NCBI RefSeq assembly: GCF_023734775.1
Contig: NZ_AP025732.1
Coordinates: 3,416,501 to 3,480,500 of the forward strand
Direction: 5' to 3'
Source: Nostoc cf. commune SO-36
GTDB lineage: Bacteria; Cyanobacteriota; Cyanobacteriia; Cyanobacteriales; Nostocaceae
DNA: 64,000 bases
The position numbers and the translations under genes are program-made. The notes beneath the pieces are model-generated. The model was not told where the DNA came from. It saw nothing but the letters and a program-made list of their open reading frames with translations, and did not search any database. The first letter of the stretch is position 1; each line of letters opens with the position of its first letter. Shown here piece after piece: positions 9,106-18,238 of this stretch.

Positions 9106-10614
9106 ATGCCTTTTCCTAGATCCAGTGGTATTTTGTTGCATCCTACCTCCTTTCCCAGCCGGTTTGGCGTTGGAGATTTAGGCTTAGAAGCCTATCGCTT
9201 CATCGATTTTCTTAAAGATACCCATCAACAATATTGGCAAGTTCTACCCTTGGGCCCCACTGGATACGGTAATTCCCCTTATATGTGCTACTCAGCAATG
9301 GCAGGAAATCCCCTGCTAGTTAGCCCAGAAAAACTGCGAGATGAGGGTTTGCTAACTGAAGAAGACTTTGCTAATTTACCAGGATTTCCCGGAGAAAAGG
9401 TAGACTTCGACCAGGTTGTGCCGATTAAGATTGGGCTACTCAAAAAAGCCTGTGAAAACTTTAGAACAAATGCTACGGACATCCAAAAAAACGAGTTTGC
9501 AGGTTTTTGCGACAGCAAAGCCTATTGGCTAGATAATTACGCCTTATTTATGGCGTTGAAAGATGCCCACGAAAATGCAAGCTGGCATACATGGGAGCGA
9601 GAATTTGTCAAGCGCGAACCCGAAGCATTAGCTCAGGTACAGGATCGGCTTAACGGAGAGATTTTTTATTACAAGTTCGTCCAATTTGAGTTTTTCCGGC
9701 AGTGGTCAGAACTGAAAAGCTACGCCAATATGCGCGGTATAGATATTATCGGCGATATTCCCATCTACGTAGCTCACGATAGTGCTGACGTGTGGGCACA
9801 TCCCGACATCTTTTGTTTAGACGAAGAAACTGGAGAAGCTGCTCAAATGGCAGGAGTCCCACCAGATTACTTTAGTGCTACCGGTCAATTGTGGGGCAAC
9901 CCGGTTTATAACTGGGAGGAATTGCAAAAACAAGACTTTAAATGGTGGGTACAGCGCTTTGAGGCCATGCTGGATTATGTAGATATTATTCGCATTGACC
10001 ACTTCCGGGGCTTCGAGGCTTATTGGTCAGTAGCCAAAGGCGAAGAAACTGCCATGAATGGCAAATGGGTGGAAGCACCTGGAGATGCTTTTTTTGAAGC
10101 GATTAGGCAGAAGTTGGGCAAGCTACCTGTCTTGGCAGAAGATTTGGGAGTAATTACACCAGAGGTAGAAGCACTGCGAGATAAGTATGAATTTCCGGGG
10201 ATGAAGGTTTTACAGTTTGCCTTTGGTTCTGATCCCGCTAATCCATTCTTACCATTCAATTACCCGCGAAATGCTGTAGTTTATACGGGCACTCACGATA
10301 ACGATACAACTGTAGGCTGGTTTAATTCAGCTAGCGATTACGAAAAGCATAACTTATGGCTTTATTTAGGTTGTATCAGTCCTGAAGGCATCCAGTGGGA
10401 TTTAATTCGCCTAGCTTTGAGTTCCATAGCTAACCAAGCGATTATTCCCTTGCAAGATGTTTTGGGATTAGGAAACGAAGCGCGGATGAATTTTCCTAGT
10501 ACTGCTGAGGGTAACTGGGGGTGGCGCTATCAAGCAGAAGCGTTGAGAGATGAATTACGCGATCGCTTAAAAGTTCTTACCAGGCTCAATGGACGCGCCC
10601 CGGAAGGACAATAA
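9106..10614 (+). CDS. malQ: 4-alpha-glucanotransferase (amylomaltase, GH77)
   Basis: 502 aa, full length for bacterial MalQ. It starts with the family hallmark SSGILLHPTSFPSRFGVGDLG and LPLGPTGYGNSPY. GDIPIYVAHDSADVWAH, the nucleophile Asp in IRIDHFRG (about residue 298), the acid/base Glu in LAEDLG (about 345) and THDNDTT (Asp about 398) are all present. The enzyme transfers maltosyl and longer glucan units in the cytosol during glycogen/maltodextrin metabolism. It is monocistronic and convergent with the rodZ-like gene; the gap contains purine-rich and ATGCCC-type repeats. The C-terminus ends just before that repeat and looks complete. Confidence 0.96.
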   Translation: MPFPRSSGILLHPTSFPSRFGVGDLGLEAYRFIDFLKDTHQQYWQVLPLGPTGYGNSPYMCYSAMAGNPLLVSPEKLRDEGLLTEEDFANLPGFPGEKVDFDQVVPIKIGLLKKACENFRTNATDIQKNEFAGFCDSKAYWLDNYALFMALKDAHENASWHTWEREFVKREPEALAQVQDRLNGEIFYYKFVQFEFFRQWSELKSYANMRGIDIIGDIPIYVAHDSADVWAHPDIFCLDEETGEAAQMAGVPPDYFSATGQLWGNPVYNWEELQKQDFKWWVQRFEAMLDYVDIIRIDHFRGFEAYWSVAKGEETAMNGKWVEAPGDAFFEAIRQKLGKLPVLAEDLGVITPEVEALRDKYEFPGMKVLQFAFGSDPANPFLPFNYPRNAVVYTGTHDNDTTVGWFNSASDYEKHNLWLYLGCISPEGIQWDLIRLALSSIANQAIIPLQDVLGLGNEARMNFPSTAEGNWGWRYQAEALRDELRDRLKVLTRLNGRAPEGQ

Positions 10615-10704
10615 GGTAGGGGGAGCAGGGGAGGCAGGGGGAGCAGGGGAAGAAAAAATAACCAATGCCCCATGCCCAATTCCCCATGCCCAATTCCCCA
10701 TATT

Positions 10705-11517
10705 TCAAAACTTAGGTTTTGCAGCAATCCTAACTTCTTCCTCTTTCCCCGGTTCTCCCATTTCCTTGGCTTTTTCTTGATTGATGCTCATTAACACGCC
10801 ACCAGCATTATCAGTTTTCACAGTGAGTTGCTCTTGGGCTTTCCAAATGCGGTGAGTTCCCTCTGGGAGAATACCTTCAAACTCGGTTTTGCCATCGGCT
10901 ACTACGCGAATCCAAGATGACGCTTTCAAAGTCACACCAATCTGTACAGCCTTTCCCTGTTGGACGGCGCTAAGGGTATCGTTAACTGATTGAACCTCCA
11001 CCGATTCTTTTATTTGGGCTATCTCTGGTTTAACAATGGATTTTTGTTTTGGATATGGCTGGTTTTGGCTACTATTTGCTTGTAGTACAGCATTATTTAA
11101 TAACTGAGATAAACCATTTACTGAGCATACTATTAGTAATATGTAAAGAAAGTAAAGATGAATCGGACGTAGTTGAGCAAGGGGTGAATGATTCCCTAGA
11201 CCTTGAGGGTTCACTTGTGCAGAACTGATCGGAAAAGTGCCAGAAAATTCTACTCCATTCAAGCCTAGAGCTTCGGCAAATTGTCTGAGCAAACCTTGTA
11301 TATAAACTGGTTCTGGCAGATCGTTTAAATTACCTTCTTCGATCGCCTGCAATAATCGCCGGGGAATCCTGGTTAATACAACCACTTGCTCTAGAGATAG
11401 GCCCTGTTCTTGCCGCAATGCCCAAAGTTGAGCGCCTAATTCTGCCAACTTTTCGGCTCGTTGTTCCTCTAAAGAAAGTGATGGCTGGTGATTATTCTTC
11501 TTTCTTAGCCATTTCAT
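10705..11517 (-). CDS. RodZ-like HTH membrane protein
   Basis: An N-terminal helix-turn-helix of the RodZ type (LGAQLWALRQEQGLSLEQVV...IPRRLLQAIEEG, about residues 25-85), one membrane segment (about 118-138, YFLYILLIVCSV) and a C-terminal DUF4115-like beta domain (VTLKASSWIRVVADGKTEFEG). RodZ links the cytoskeleton to cell shape in rods. The frame opens at a GTG (11529), but AAGGAG lies 1 nt before it and 11 nt before the ATG at 11517, which I prefer (270 aa). The 5' end overlaps the pseudouridine synthase 3' end by 26 bp, implying co-transcription. Confidence 0.82.
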   Translation of the reverse strand: MKWLRKKNNHQPSLSLEEQRAEKLAELGAQLWALRQEQGLSLEQVVVLTRIPRRLLQAIEEGNLNDLPEPVYIQGLLRQFAEALGLNGVEFSGTFPISSAQVNPQGLGNHSPLAQLRPIHLYFLYILLIVCSVNGLSQLLNNAVLQANSSQNQPYPKQKSIVKPEIAQIKESVEVQSVNDTLSAVQQGKAVQIGVTLKASSWIRVVADGKTEFEGILPEGTHRIWKAQEQLTVKTDNAGGVLMSINQEKAKEMGEPGKEEEVRIAAKPKF

Positions 11518-12304
11518 GCCTACTGACACTCCTTAACTCCGCTGATTCTTTAATAGGTTGCGTTATCTGATCTTGCAAAAAGCGAATTTCATGATCTTTG
11601 AGGGAACGATATTTACCCTCTGACAATAAGGGTTCTTTTGGTGTTTGTAATTGAATTGAGCCGATAGCAACTCGATGCAGCTTGATTACTGGGTATCCTA
11701 ACTGTTGAGCTATACGGCGAATTTGGCGATTTCTTCCCTCCTGCAACACTATTTCTAAAAAGCTGTGGTCGGCACGACGTTCTATTAGATGTACTTTAGC
11801 CGCCCTGGTTTTTCTACCCTCCAACATGACACCCTGACGCCACATTTGTAGTACTTTTTCTGAAGGATGTCCTTTGACCAAAACATGATATGTCTTGGAA
11901 ATACTGTGGCGGGGATGGGTTAGTCCAAATGTCAGTTCTCCGTCATTGGTCAGGATTAATGCTCCTGTAGAGTCTGCATCTAAACGCCCAACTGGGTGAA
12001 TACCTGAACCCTCTCGTAATTCTTTCGGTAGGAGATCCAAGACTGTTGGTCTGCCGTGAGGGTCGTAGCAAGTCGAAACCACTCCTGCTGGTTTGTGCAG
12101 CAATAGATATATTAAAGCCGGACGCTGCTTTTTGGATACAGGCTTATCATCAATTGCGATCGCATCTTTTTCGGGATCAACTTTTTGACCCAAATGTGCC
12201 AATACTCCATTAATCCGCACCCGTGAGTGCCTAATCATTTCTTCGGCTTCACGACGTGAGGCAATACCCCATTGAGCGAGAATTTTTTGTAACCGTGCCT
12301 CCAT
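11492..12304 (-). CDS. RsuA/RluB-family pseudouridine synthase
   Basis: 270 aa: an S4 RNA-binding domain at the N-terminus (MEARLQKILAQWGIASRREAEEMI) and a catalytic domain with the nucleophile Asp in GRLDADSTGAL, KTYHVLVKG and EGRNRQIRRIAQQLGYPV. It isomerises a uridine in rRNA; RluB (23S) and RsuA (16S) cannot be separated with confidence, though RluB-like is the usual cyanobacterial annotation. The C-terminal tail overlaps the rodZ-like start. It is divergent from the DUF2993 gene. Confidence 0.9.
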   Translation of the reverse strand: MEARLQKILAQWGIASRREAEEMIRHSRVRINGVLAHLGQKVDPEKDAIAIDDKPVSKKQRPALIYLLLHKPAGVVSTCYDPHGRPTVLDLLPKELREGSGIHPVGRLDADSTGALILTNDGELTFGLTHPRHSISKTYHVLVKGHPSEKVLQMWRQGVMLEGRKTRAAKVHLIERRADHSFLEIVLQEGRNRQIRRIAQQLGYPVIKLHRVAIGSIQLQTPKEPLLSEGKYRSLKDHEIRFLQDQITQPIKESAELRSVSRHEMAKKEE

Positions 12305-12441
12305 GTGGAAATTGCTTATTTACTGTTAACAATTAAATGATATTTGCATTTTGTAGCGAGTAGGCATAAATGTTACATTTAAAGCTTGTTTAATTTCTGT
12401 TCGGTTGTTGAGCAAATACTCGTACAAAGATTAGTTAGTAG

Positions 12442-13155
12442 ATGCCAGAGCAAAATTCCCAAACAACAAGTGCAAATAAAATCCGCATAATTACGCAGGT
12501 ACTGACAACAGCAGTCAAGCTCTGGTTAAGAGCGCAAGTCAGCCAAATATCAGAATTAGAAGTGGAGATCAAAGCGAGCGATCGCCAACTTATTTCTGGA
12601 CGCATCCCCTCAATATCTATTTTTGCTACTCATGCAGTTTATCAAGGTCTCCTAATTACACAAATTAAGTTAATAGCAGAAAATATTCGGATAAATATCG
12701 GCTCCATACTCAAGGGTAAACCTCTGCGGCTGTTAGAAACAGTATCAGTAGTTGGGGATTTAATCGTAGACGAGAAGGATCTCAATGCTTCTCTCTCATC
12801 TGATTTATTATCAACTGCTTTGAGTGATTTATTGGTTAAGGTTTTACCAACACATTACTCACAGTCACAACCAATTAGTTGGCAAGAAATTATCCTTGAG
12901 AACAACCAAATTCTACTGCGAGGTTTGAGAGTAACCAATAGTGAAACAACGCCTCTAGAAATTTGTCTGGGCTTACAGTTACAAAGTGGGCATGAGTTAC
13001 AAGTGGTACATATCCCAATCCACCCCCACCACGAAGATACATTAAACAACAATCGTGAGTACAATCTCGATCTTGGCTCAGATGTTGATATCCAAGAACT
13101 AACGCTGATCCCAGGTAAGTTGGTGTGTCGTGGGCAAATTAACGTTAATCCTTGA
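12442..13155 (+). CDS. DUF2993 (LmeA-like) protein
   Basis: 237 aa resembling the DUF2993 family common in cyanobacteria: SQISELEVEIKASDRQLISGRIPSI then repeating beta-strand pairs (GLLITQIKLIAENIRIN, LILRGL-type) as expected for a lipid-binding, tubular fold. No clear signal peptide or membrane segment is present. In actinobacteria, family member LmeA acts in lipomannan maturation; the cyanobacterial role is unknown. Divergent from the pseudouridine synthase and convergent with cdsA. Confidence 0.75.
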   Translation: MPEQNSQTTSANKIRIITQVLTTAVKLWLRAQVSQISELEVEIKASDRQLISGRIPSISIFATHAVYQGLLITQIKLIAENIRINIGSILKGKPLRLLETVSVVGDLIVDEKDLNASLSSDLLSTALSDLLVKVLPTHYSQSQPISWQEIILENNQILLRGLRVTNSETTPLEICLGLQLQSGHELQVVHIPIHPHHEDTLNNNREYNLDLGSDVDIQELTLIPGKLVCRGQINVNP

Positions 13156-13183
13156 TGGGACTGGGGAGTAAAGAAGGGAAATA

Positions 13184-13222
13184 GGGTACAGATTATTCCC
13201 TATAACCTGTACCCTGTACCTT
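13184..13222. terminator. Inverted repeat between convergent genes
   Basis: AGGGTACAG pairs with CTGTACCCT across a loop of about 20 nt between the ends of the DUF2993 gene and cdsA. It could terminate either transcript; no strong T tract is present. Confidence 0.35.
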
Positions 13223-13249
13223 AACCCCAATGCCCCATGCTCAACTTAC

Positions 13250-14137
13250 CTATCTACTAACTAGTGGTAATAGCAATGTCACAAAATAATAAACCAAAGG
13301 AGCAGTGAAAATATAACTATCAGTACGGTCTAAAATACCACCGTGACCGGGGATCAACTGTCCCGAATCTTTAACTCCAGCATCTCGCTTGAGCATAGAT
13401 TCGGTAAGATCCCCTAAAAGACTAGCAATACCTATCAGCAAACCCAATGCAAGACCAGTGAAGGGGGATCTGGGCAAGTGTAGATAATAGGCTCCTGCTA
13501 TGGCTACGGCAACACTTGAAGTAATGCCAAAGACAGCACCTTCTACAGTTTTTTTCGGGCTAATCTCAGACAGACGGGTTTTCCCAAAGAATTTGCCAAT
13601 AGTGTATGCACCGATATCGGCTGCCCAAATACACAAAAAAGTCAGCAGTGTTGCTGTAAAACCTTGTGGTAAAGAAGCGGAATTTGCCTTTTCCCAGAAA
13701 TCTGCCCAGGTTGTGGGCCAGTAACCTCCCAAAGAAATATTGCTAAAAACAGCACTATCAATTGCTCGTAATCGTACCCAGTAACTCGGTAAATAACCTA
13801 CATAAAATAGCCCCATAATAGAAGCAGAAACATCAGCGATCGTGGCAAATTTGGGCTGAAACAGTAGGTAAAAACAAATAAGTGTGCCAGCTATTGGCAT
13901 TACAGCATCAGCTAAACTGCCATCTAGCGTACAAATCACCAGCAATATTTGGCTGACAGCCATAGTGGTTTTAGCAGCAGGAGCGATGCCTCTGGCTCGT
14001 ACCAAATTAAAATATTCCTGTTGACCCAAAAAGATGATAACTGCAAAGATGATGGTAAAGTACCAACCCCCCAAAAGGGTTGCAGAAAGAGCAAGAGCGA
14101 TCGCAACAATTCCACTAATAATCCGAGACCAAGGCAT
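13250..14137 (-). CDS. cdsA: Phosphatidate cytidylyltransferase
   Basis: Integral membrane enzyme making CDP-diacylglycerol from phosphatidate and CTP for phospholipid synthesis. Multiple hydrophobic segments and the complete CDS signature SMLKRDAGVKDSGQLIPGHG followed by GILDR near the C-terminus identify it. The open frame runs upstream to 14215, but the extra 26 residues (repeated PMPNAQC) are translated heptamer repeat, so I start at the ATG at 14137 (MPWSRIISG, 295 aa). Downstream on the same strand is nothing for about 95 bp; cbiT lies upstream beyond the repeat. Confidence 0.94.
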   Translation of the reverse strand: MPWSRIISGIVAIALALSATLLGGWYFTIIFAVIIFLGQQEYFNLVRARGIAPAAKTTMAVSQILLVICTLDGSLADAVMPIAGTLICFYLLFQPKFATIADVSASIMGLFYVGYLPSYWVRLRAIDSAVFSNISLGGYWPTTWADFWEKANSASLPQGFTATLLTFLCIWAADIGAYTIGKFFGKTRLSEISPKKTVEGAVFGITSSVAVAIAGAYYLHLPRSPFTGLALGLLIGIASLLGDLTESMLKRDAGVKDSGQLIPGHGGILDRTDSYIFTAPLVYYFVTLLLPLVSR

Positions 14138-14153
14138 AGAAGTATTAAATATG

Positions 14154-14202
14154 GGGCATTGGGCATTGGGCATTGGGCATTGGGCATTGGGCATTGGGCA
14201 TG
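14154..14202. repeat. Heptamer STRR, GGGCATT x7
   Basis: Seven GGGCATT units (the last GGGCATG) lie upstream of cdsA and decay into GGCGTTG/GGCATGG to about 14220. The array keeps a frame open on the minus strand and falsely extends the cdsA N-terminus. Confidence 0.85.
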
Positions 14203-14343
14203 AGGCGTTGGGCATGGGGCATTTATTAATTAATTTAGTTATTCTTTCTTCTCCTGCTTCCCCTGCTCCCCTAACTTCCTTATCTCTGTTTCCCCCCTTC
14301 CCCTGCCGTCTCTTGCAATGCCCTATGCCCCATGCCCCATTCC

Positions 14344-14946
14344 CTAATCCAGTTTCTCACCACTGAGGATAAAAATAGGATCAACGGCGGTAAAGCTTTG
14401 AGAAAAGCCGCGCGTCTCTAAGCGGTTAACCGCAGACTGGACGACTTCGATATTTCTAGCCCTTAACAGAGAAAAGCTCTGGGAAATAGCATACAGACTT
14501 TCTAGATTAGCAGCTGTGGCTACAACCCGACCGGATGGGGGCAAATAATGCCATGCCGCTTGCAGAATATCTTGAATGGGGCGTCCTCCCTCGATACAAA
14601 TACGGTGAGGGGCAACCTTGAGGTCATGTAAACACTCTGGGGCGCTGCCTTCAACAACTTCAACATTTTTCACATCAAAGCGATCGCAGTTACGCTTGAT
14701 CAAATTAGCTACTTCTTCATCCCTTTCTATGGCGATAATCTGTCCACCTGGACACAATAACCCCACCTCTACCGGAATTGTACCCGTCCCTGCGCCAATA
14801 TCCCACAACACAGAATCTGATTTTAGTCGCAGTTGGGCAATCAATAGCAGTCGGACTTCTCGCTGACTCAGAGGAATTCCTGGCAAATGTTCAAACAATT
14901 CATCAGGAATACCAGGGGTAATATAAGGCCAAAGTTGGGAGGGCAT
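14344..14946 (-). CDS. cbiT: Precorrin decarboxylating methyltransferase, CbiT-type
   Basis: About 200 aa with the CbiT pattern: PGIPDELFEHLPGIPLSQREVR, SAM-binding motif WDIGAGTGTIPVEVG and EGSAPECL. It methylates C15 and decarboxylates the side chain of a precorrin in cobalamin (B12) synthesis. The frame could start at a TTG (14958), but the ATG at 14946 (MPSQLWPY) is preferred. The partner C5-methyltransferase domain (CbiE) is not adjacent. An upstream divergent kinase gene starts about 95 bp away. Confidence 0.88.
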   Translation of the reverse strand: MPSQLWPYITPGIPDELFEHLPGIPLSQREVRLLLIAQLRLKSDSVLWDIGAGTGTIPVEVGLLCPGGQIIAIERDEEVANLIKRNCDRFDVKNVEVVEGSAPECLHDLKVAPHRICIEGGRPIQDILQAAWHYLPPSGRVVATAANLESLYAISQSFSLLRARNIEVVQSAVNRLETRGFSQSFTAVDPIFILSGEKLD

Positions 14947-15040
14947 AGAACTACGCAATTATACTAAAGATATCGATTTGCCAAATTGAAAAGCTATAAG
15001 CTATAAAAACTTTTCAACCTTAGCATTATAAAAAAACATA

Positions 15041-16444
15041 ATGATTGGCGAAATATTAGGCGAACACTATGAAGTTCAGCAACTACTAGGAAAAAAAGCA
15101 GGGCGGCGGACGCTATTAGCTCGTGATTTGCAAACTCAGGAATTAGTAGTTATCAAATTACTTTCTTTTAGTAGTGACTTTGAGTGGGATTCACTCAAGT
15201 TGTTTGAACGAGAAGCTGAAACTTTAAAAAACCTAGCACATCCCTCAATCCCTGGCTATTTAAACTACTTTGAAGTAAATTTACCAACCATCAAAGGATT
15301 TGCTCTAGTACAAACTTATATCCCTGCACAAACTTTAGAGCAATGCTTACAAACTGGGCGAAGTTTCACAGAAATTGAAGTCAAACAGATAGCCAAAGCA
15401 CTTTTAGAGATTCTTGTTTACCTACATGGGCTTTATCCGCCTGTAATTCACCGTGATATTAAGCCTAGCAATATTTTATTGGGCGATCGCTCTGGCAATA
15501 GTATTGGTCAAGTTTATTTGATAGATTTTGGCTCAGTGCAAACAGTCTTGGCCAGCGAAACCGGCACAAGAACTGTGGTAGGAACTTACGGCTATATGCC
15601 ACCAGAGCAATTTGGCGGACGCACTGTTGCAGCATCTGACCTTTATAGTTTAGGCGCAACCTTAATTTATTTAGTGACGGGTACTCACCCAGCCGATTTA
15701 CCCCAAAAGGATTTTCGGATTCAGTTTGAACAACTGGCTAATTTGAGTCCCAGCCTGACTAATTGGTTAAAGTGGATGATTGAACCCAGTTTAGAACGGC
15801 GTTTGAGTTCTGCGGGTGCTGCACTGGCAGCTTTGGAGAAACCACAACCGACAAACTTGCCTACTTTAGTTGTTAGCAAACCAGACGGGAGTAAGATTCA
15901 ACTAACCAAAAATGCAGATTCTCTAGAAATTATCGTTCCACCCACTGGTTTTGATCCATCAATAGTATTCACAGGTTTATTTGCGATCGTCTGGAATTCA
16001 TTTATCCTGTTTTGGACAATTGGCGCACTCTCAGCGCCTTTTCCTTTCAACATCCCCTTTGCCTTGTTCTCACTTCCTTTTTGGGGTGCTGGCTTGATGA
16101 TGGTGTATAAATTTCTCTTTCATTTATTTGGACGCATCTGCTTACGCGTGAATCCCAAAGAAATTGCCATAACCTGGGAGTTGTTTGCTTGGAAATTTTA
16201 TCGCCCCCGTGCAGCACCAAGAGAAAGTATTACTAAATTGGTTTACATTCCAAAACATTTTACAAAAGACTCTGAAGGCACTAGAATTGCCGTTCCAGCA
16301 CAATTGGATATTTGGGTAGGAGTAAAAAAATATCAACTTGGTGATATTAGTGGTGCTATTAAATCTGAAGCAGAACTGGAATGGCTAGCTCATGAATTAA
16401 GCGATTGGTTAAATTTACCAATTACTAATCCAATTAGAAGTTAG
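15041..16444 (+). CDS. Serine/threonine protein kinase, membrane-anchored
   Basis: 467 aa. An N-terminal Hanks-type kinase domain (about 8-270) has the catalytic loop HRDIKPSN (His137-Asp139) and DFG (Asp162), plus the activation/APE-like segment GTYGYMPPEQF. The glycine-rich loop is unusual (LLGKKAGRRTLLARD), but the Lys in VVIKLL is present. Two hydrophobic segments follow at about 305-327 and 335-357, then a C-terminal domain of about 110 residues of unknown role. This matches the many cyanobacterial SpkB/SpkC-like kinases; the substrate is unknown. Confidence 0.9.
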   Translation: MIGEILGEHYEVQQLLGKKAGRRTLLARDLQTQELVVIKLLSFSSDFEWDSLKLFEREAETLKNLAHPSIPGYLNYFEVNLPTIKGFALVQTYIPAQTLEQCLQTGRSFTEIEVKQIAKALLEILVYLHGLYPPVIHRDIKPSNILLGDRSGNSIGQVYLIDFGSVQTVLASETGTRTVVGTYGYMPPEQFGGRTVAASDLYSLGATLIYLVTGTHPADLPQKDFRIQFEQLANLSPSLTNWLKWMIEPSLERRLSSAGAALAALEKPQPTNLPTLVVSKPDGSKIQLTKNADSLEIIVPPTGFDPSIVFTGLFAIVWNSFILFWTIGALSAPFPFNIPFALFSLPFWGAGLMMVYKFLFHLFGRICLRVNPKEIAITWELFAWKFYRPRAAPRESITKLVYIPKHFTKDSEGTRIAVPAQLDIWVGVKKYQLGDISGAIKSEAELEWLAHELSDWLNLPITNPIRS

Positions 16445-16655
16445 TCGCACTGATTATCCCTTTGTTCAAGATGTCCAGTTCTGTCTCGATCATACTTATA
16501 TAGAACACCGATACTGGTATGAGTGTAGATATTTAGCACATTACCCTATTCATCCAGCAAATTGATCAAGAAAAATAGCTAACAGTTGGAAAACTTATGC
16601 TTTTATGAATGATACTATCTTCATAACAAGTTACAAATGTACTAATAAAGTTTAG

Positions 16656-17738
16656 ATGAGACTTAATTGTAACCCTTACTACGAAACAAAATTTGGCGCT
16701 GCTTATTTGGGAAATAGCCTAGAATTAATGGCACATATTCCCGACGAAAGTATCGACCTAATTTGTACCTCTCCACCATTTGCATTAGTTCGTAAAAAAG
16801 AATACGGAAACGTTGATGCTGACGAATATGTTGAATGGTTTAAAGATTATGCAGCACACTTTTACCGTATTCTTAAACCAACTGGCTCACTAGTTATTGA
16901 TATTGGTGGCAGTTGGATTAAGGGGATGCCAGTCCGTTCTCTTTATCATTTTGAACTGGTTGTTGCCTTATGTAAACCAAAAGAAAAAGGTGGACTAGGA
17001 TTTTATTTAGCACAAGAATTGTATTGGTATAATCCAGCAAAACTACCCACCCCTGCCGAATGGGTAACAATTCGCAGAGAAAGAGTTAAAGATTCGGTAA
17101 ATACAATTTGGTGGCTGTCAAAAGAACCGCATCCTAAAGCTAATAATAGAAGGGTTTTAAAGCCTTATAGTGATGCTATGAAAAACCTTCTAAAGAATGG
17201 GTATAAACCCAAAGTTCGACCATCAGGGCATGATATTTCCGATAAATTTGGGAAGGACAGGGGAGGAGCTATTCCTCCAAATATTATTGATGGGCGTTGT
17301 AGTACAGACAAAGAAGAAATAGGGCAACAGACTCTTATCCAAGAAACTTTATTTGAAGATTTAGTCCAGCCCGTAAATGTAATTTCTGCCTCAAATACTG
17401 CTTCCAACGATTATTATCAAAGGCGTTGCAAACAAGAAGGTTTTAAGCCACACCCGGCAAGATTGCCTCAAGCTTTACCAGAGTTTGTTATCAACCTTTG
17501 TACAGAACCAGGTGATATTGTTTTAGAACCTTTTGCTGGTTCTAATATGACGGGTCGAGTTGCAGAAACTTTACAAAGACGCTGGTTAGCTTTTGAGATT
17601 GATGAAAATTACATCAAAAGCTCAAAACTGAGATTTGAAGAAAATGCTCCTTTAGTTGTTGAACCACCAGCAGATTTAACGACAATAACAACAGAAAATG
17701 CTGATAATAACCAATTAGTAGAGTTAGGACTGTTTTAG
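16656..17738 (+). CDS. Beta-class DNA methyltransferase (probable N4-cytosine)
   Basis: 360 aa. Catalytic motif IV is TSPPF (Thr38), and the SAM-binding motif I EPFAGSNMTG comes late (Glu291). The order IV then I is that of class beta enzymes, and the SPPF form favours N4-cytosine methylation (family knowledge). The segment RRCKQEGFKPHPARLP precedes motif I, as in cyanobacterial DmtB/sll0729-like methylases. No restriction endonuclease gene flanks it, so it is probably an orphan methylase. Target (GGCC by analogy) is inference. Confidence 0.85.
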   Translation: MRLNCNPYYETKFGAAYLGNSLELMAHIPDESIDLICTSPPFALVRKKEYGNVDADEYVEWFKDYAAHFYRILKPTGSLVIDIGGSWIKGMPVRSLYHFELVVALCKPKEKGGLGFYLAQELYWYNPAKLPTPAEWVTIRRERVKDSVNTIWWLSKEPHPKANNRRVLKPYSDAMKNLLKNGYKPKVRPSGHDISDKFGKDRGGAIPPNIIDGRCSTDKEEIGQQTLIQETLFEDLVQPVNVISASNTASNDYYQRRCKQEGFKPHPARLPQALPEFVINLCTEPGDIVLEPFAGSNMTGRVAETLQRRWLAFEIDENYIKSSKLRFEENAPLVVEPPADLTTITTENADNNQLVELGLF

Positions 17739-17863
17739 TGCATGGTTTAAGACCCCACTGCCGTTGAGTGGCCCCTTCAACCATCTACTTATCAGTGGCG
17801 GACTCATCTGATTTGAGCCATTAATGTCTATATTTAATTACAGATACCTTAGAGGAAATTTAT

Positions 17864-18037
17864 ATGTTTGGACTAGGATGGCCAGAAATAGCTGTAATTA
17901 GCATAGTCGCTGTTCTCATTTTCGGCCCAAAAAAAATTCCCGAACTGGGAACTGCACTGGGCAAAACCCTACGAGGTTTTAAGGAGGAGATGAAAACTCC
18001 CAGCGAAGAAACCGATCCGGAACAAGAAAAACAATAA
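17864..18037 (+). CDS. tatA: Twin-arginine translocase subunit TatA
   Basis: A 57-aa protein with the TatA layout: short N-terminus with Glu (MFGLGWPEIAV), one membrane helix to about residue 20, the FGPKKIPELG hinge, an amphipathic helix (ALGKTLRGFKEEM) and a charged tail. TatA multimers form the pore that moves folded proteins across the thylakoid or plasma membrane. AGAGG sits about 8 nt before the ATG. It is short but typical for cyanobacterial TatA/E. tatC is not nearby. Confidence 0.92.
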   Translation: MFGLGWPEIAVISIVAVLIFGPKKIPELGTALGKTLRGFKEEMKTPSEETDPEQEKQ

Positions 18038-18238
18038 GAAAAGGAGTGAATACAGGAGAAACCAGTGCGGTCTTTGGTTCTCCTCAAGTGGAATAACTGG
18101 CTTTAGGAGAAATGCACTCACGAGAAAATGCATTTTCAATATTGAGAAATTTCTGAATATAGTTTTTCTCATCAACATACTTGGAGCAACGAGTCATAGT
18201 CCCGTTGCACAGAAATCCTTTTGATTCCTGATTCCTAA

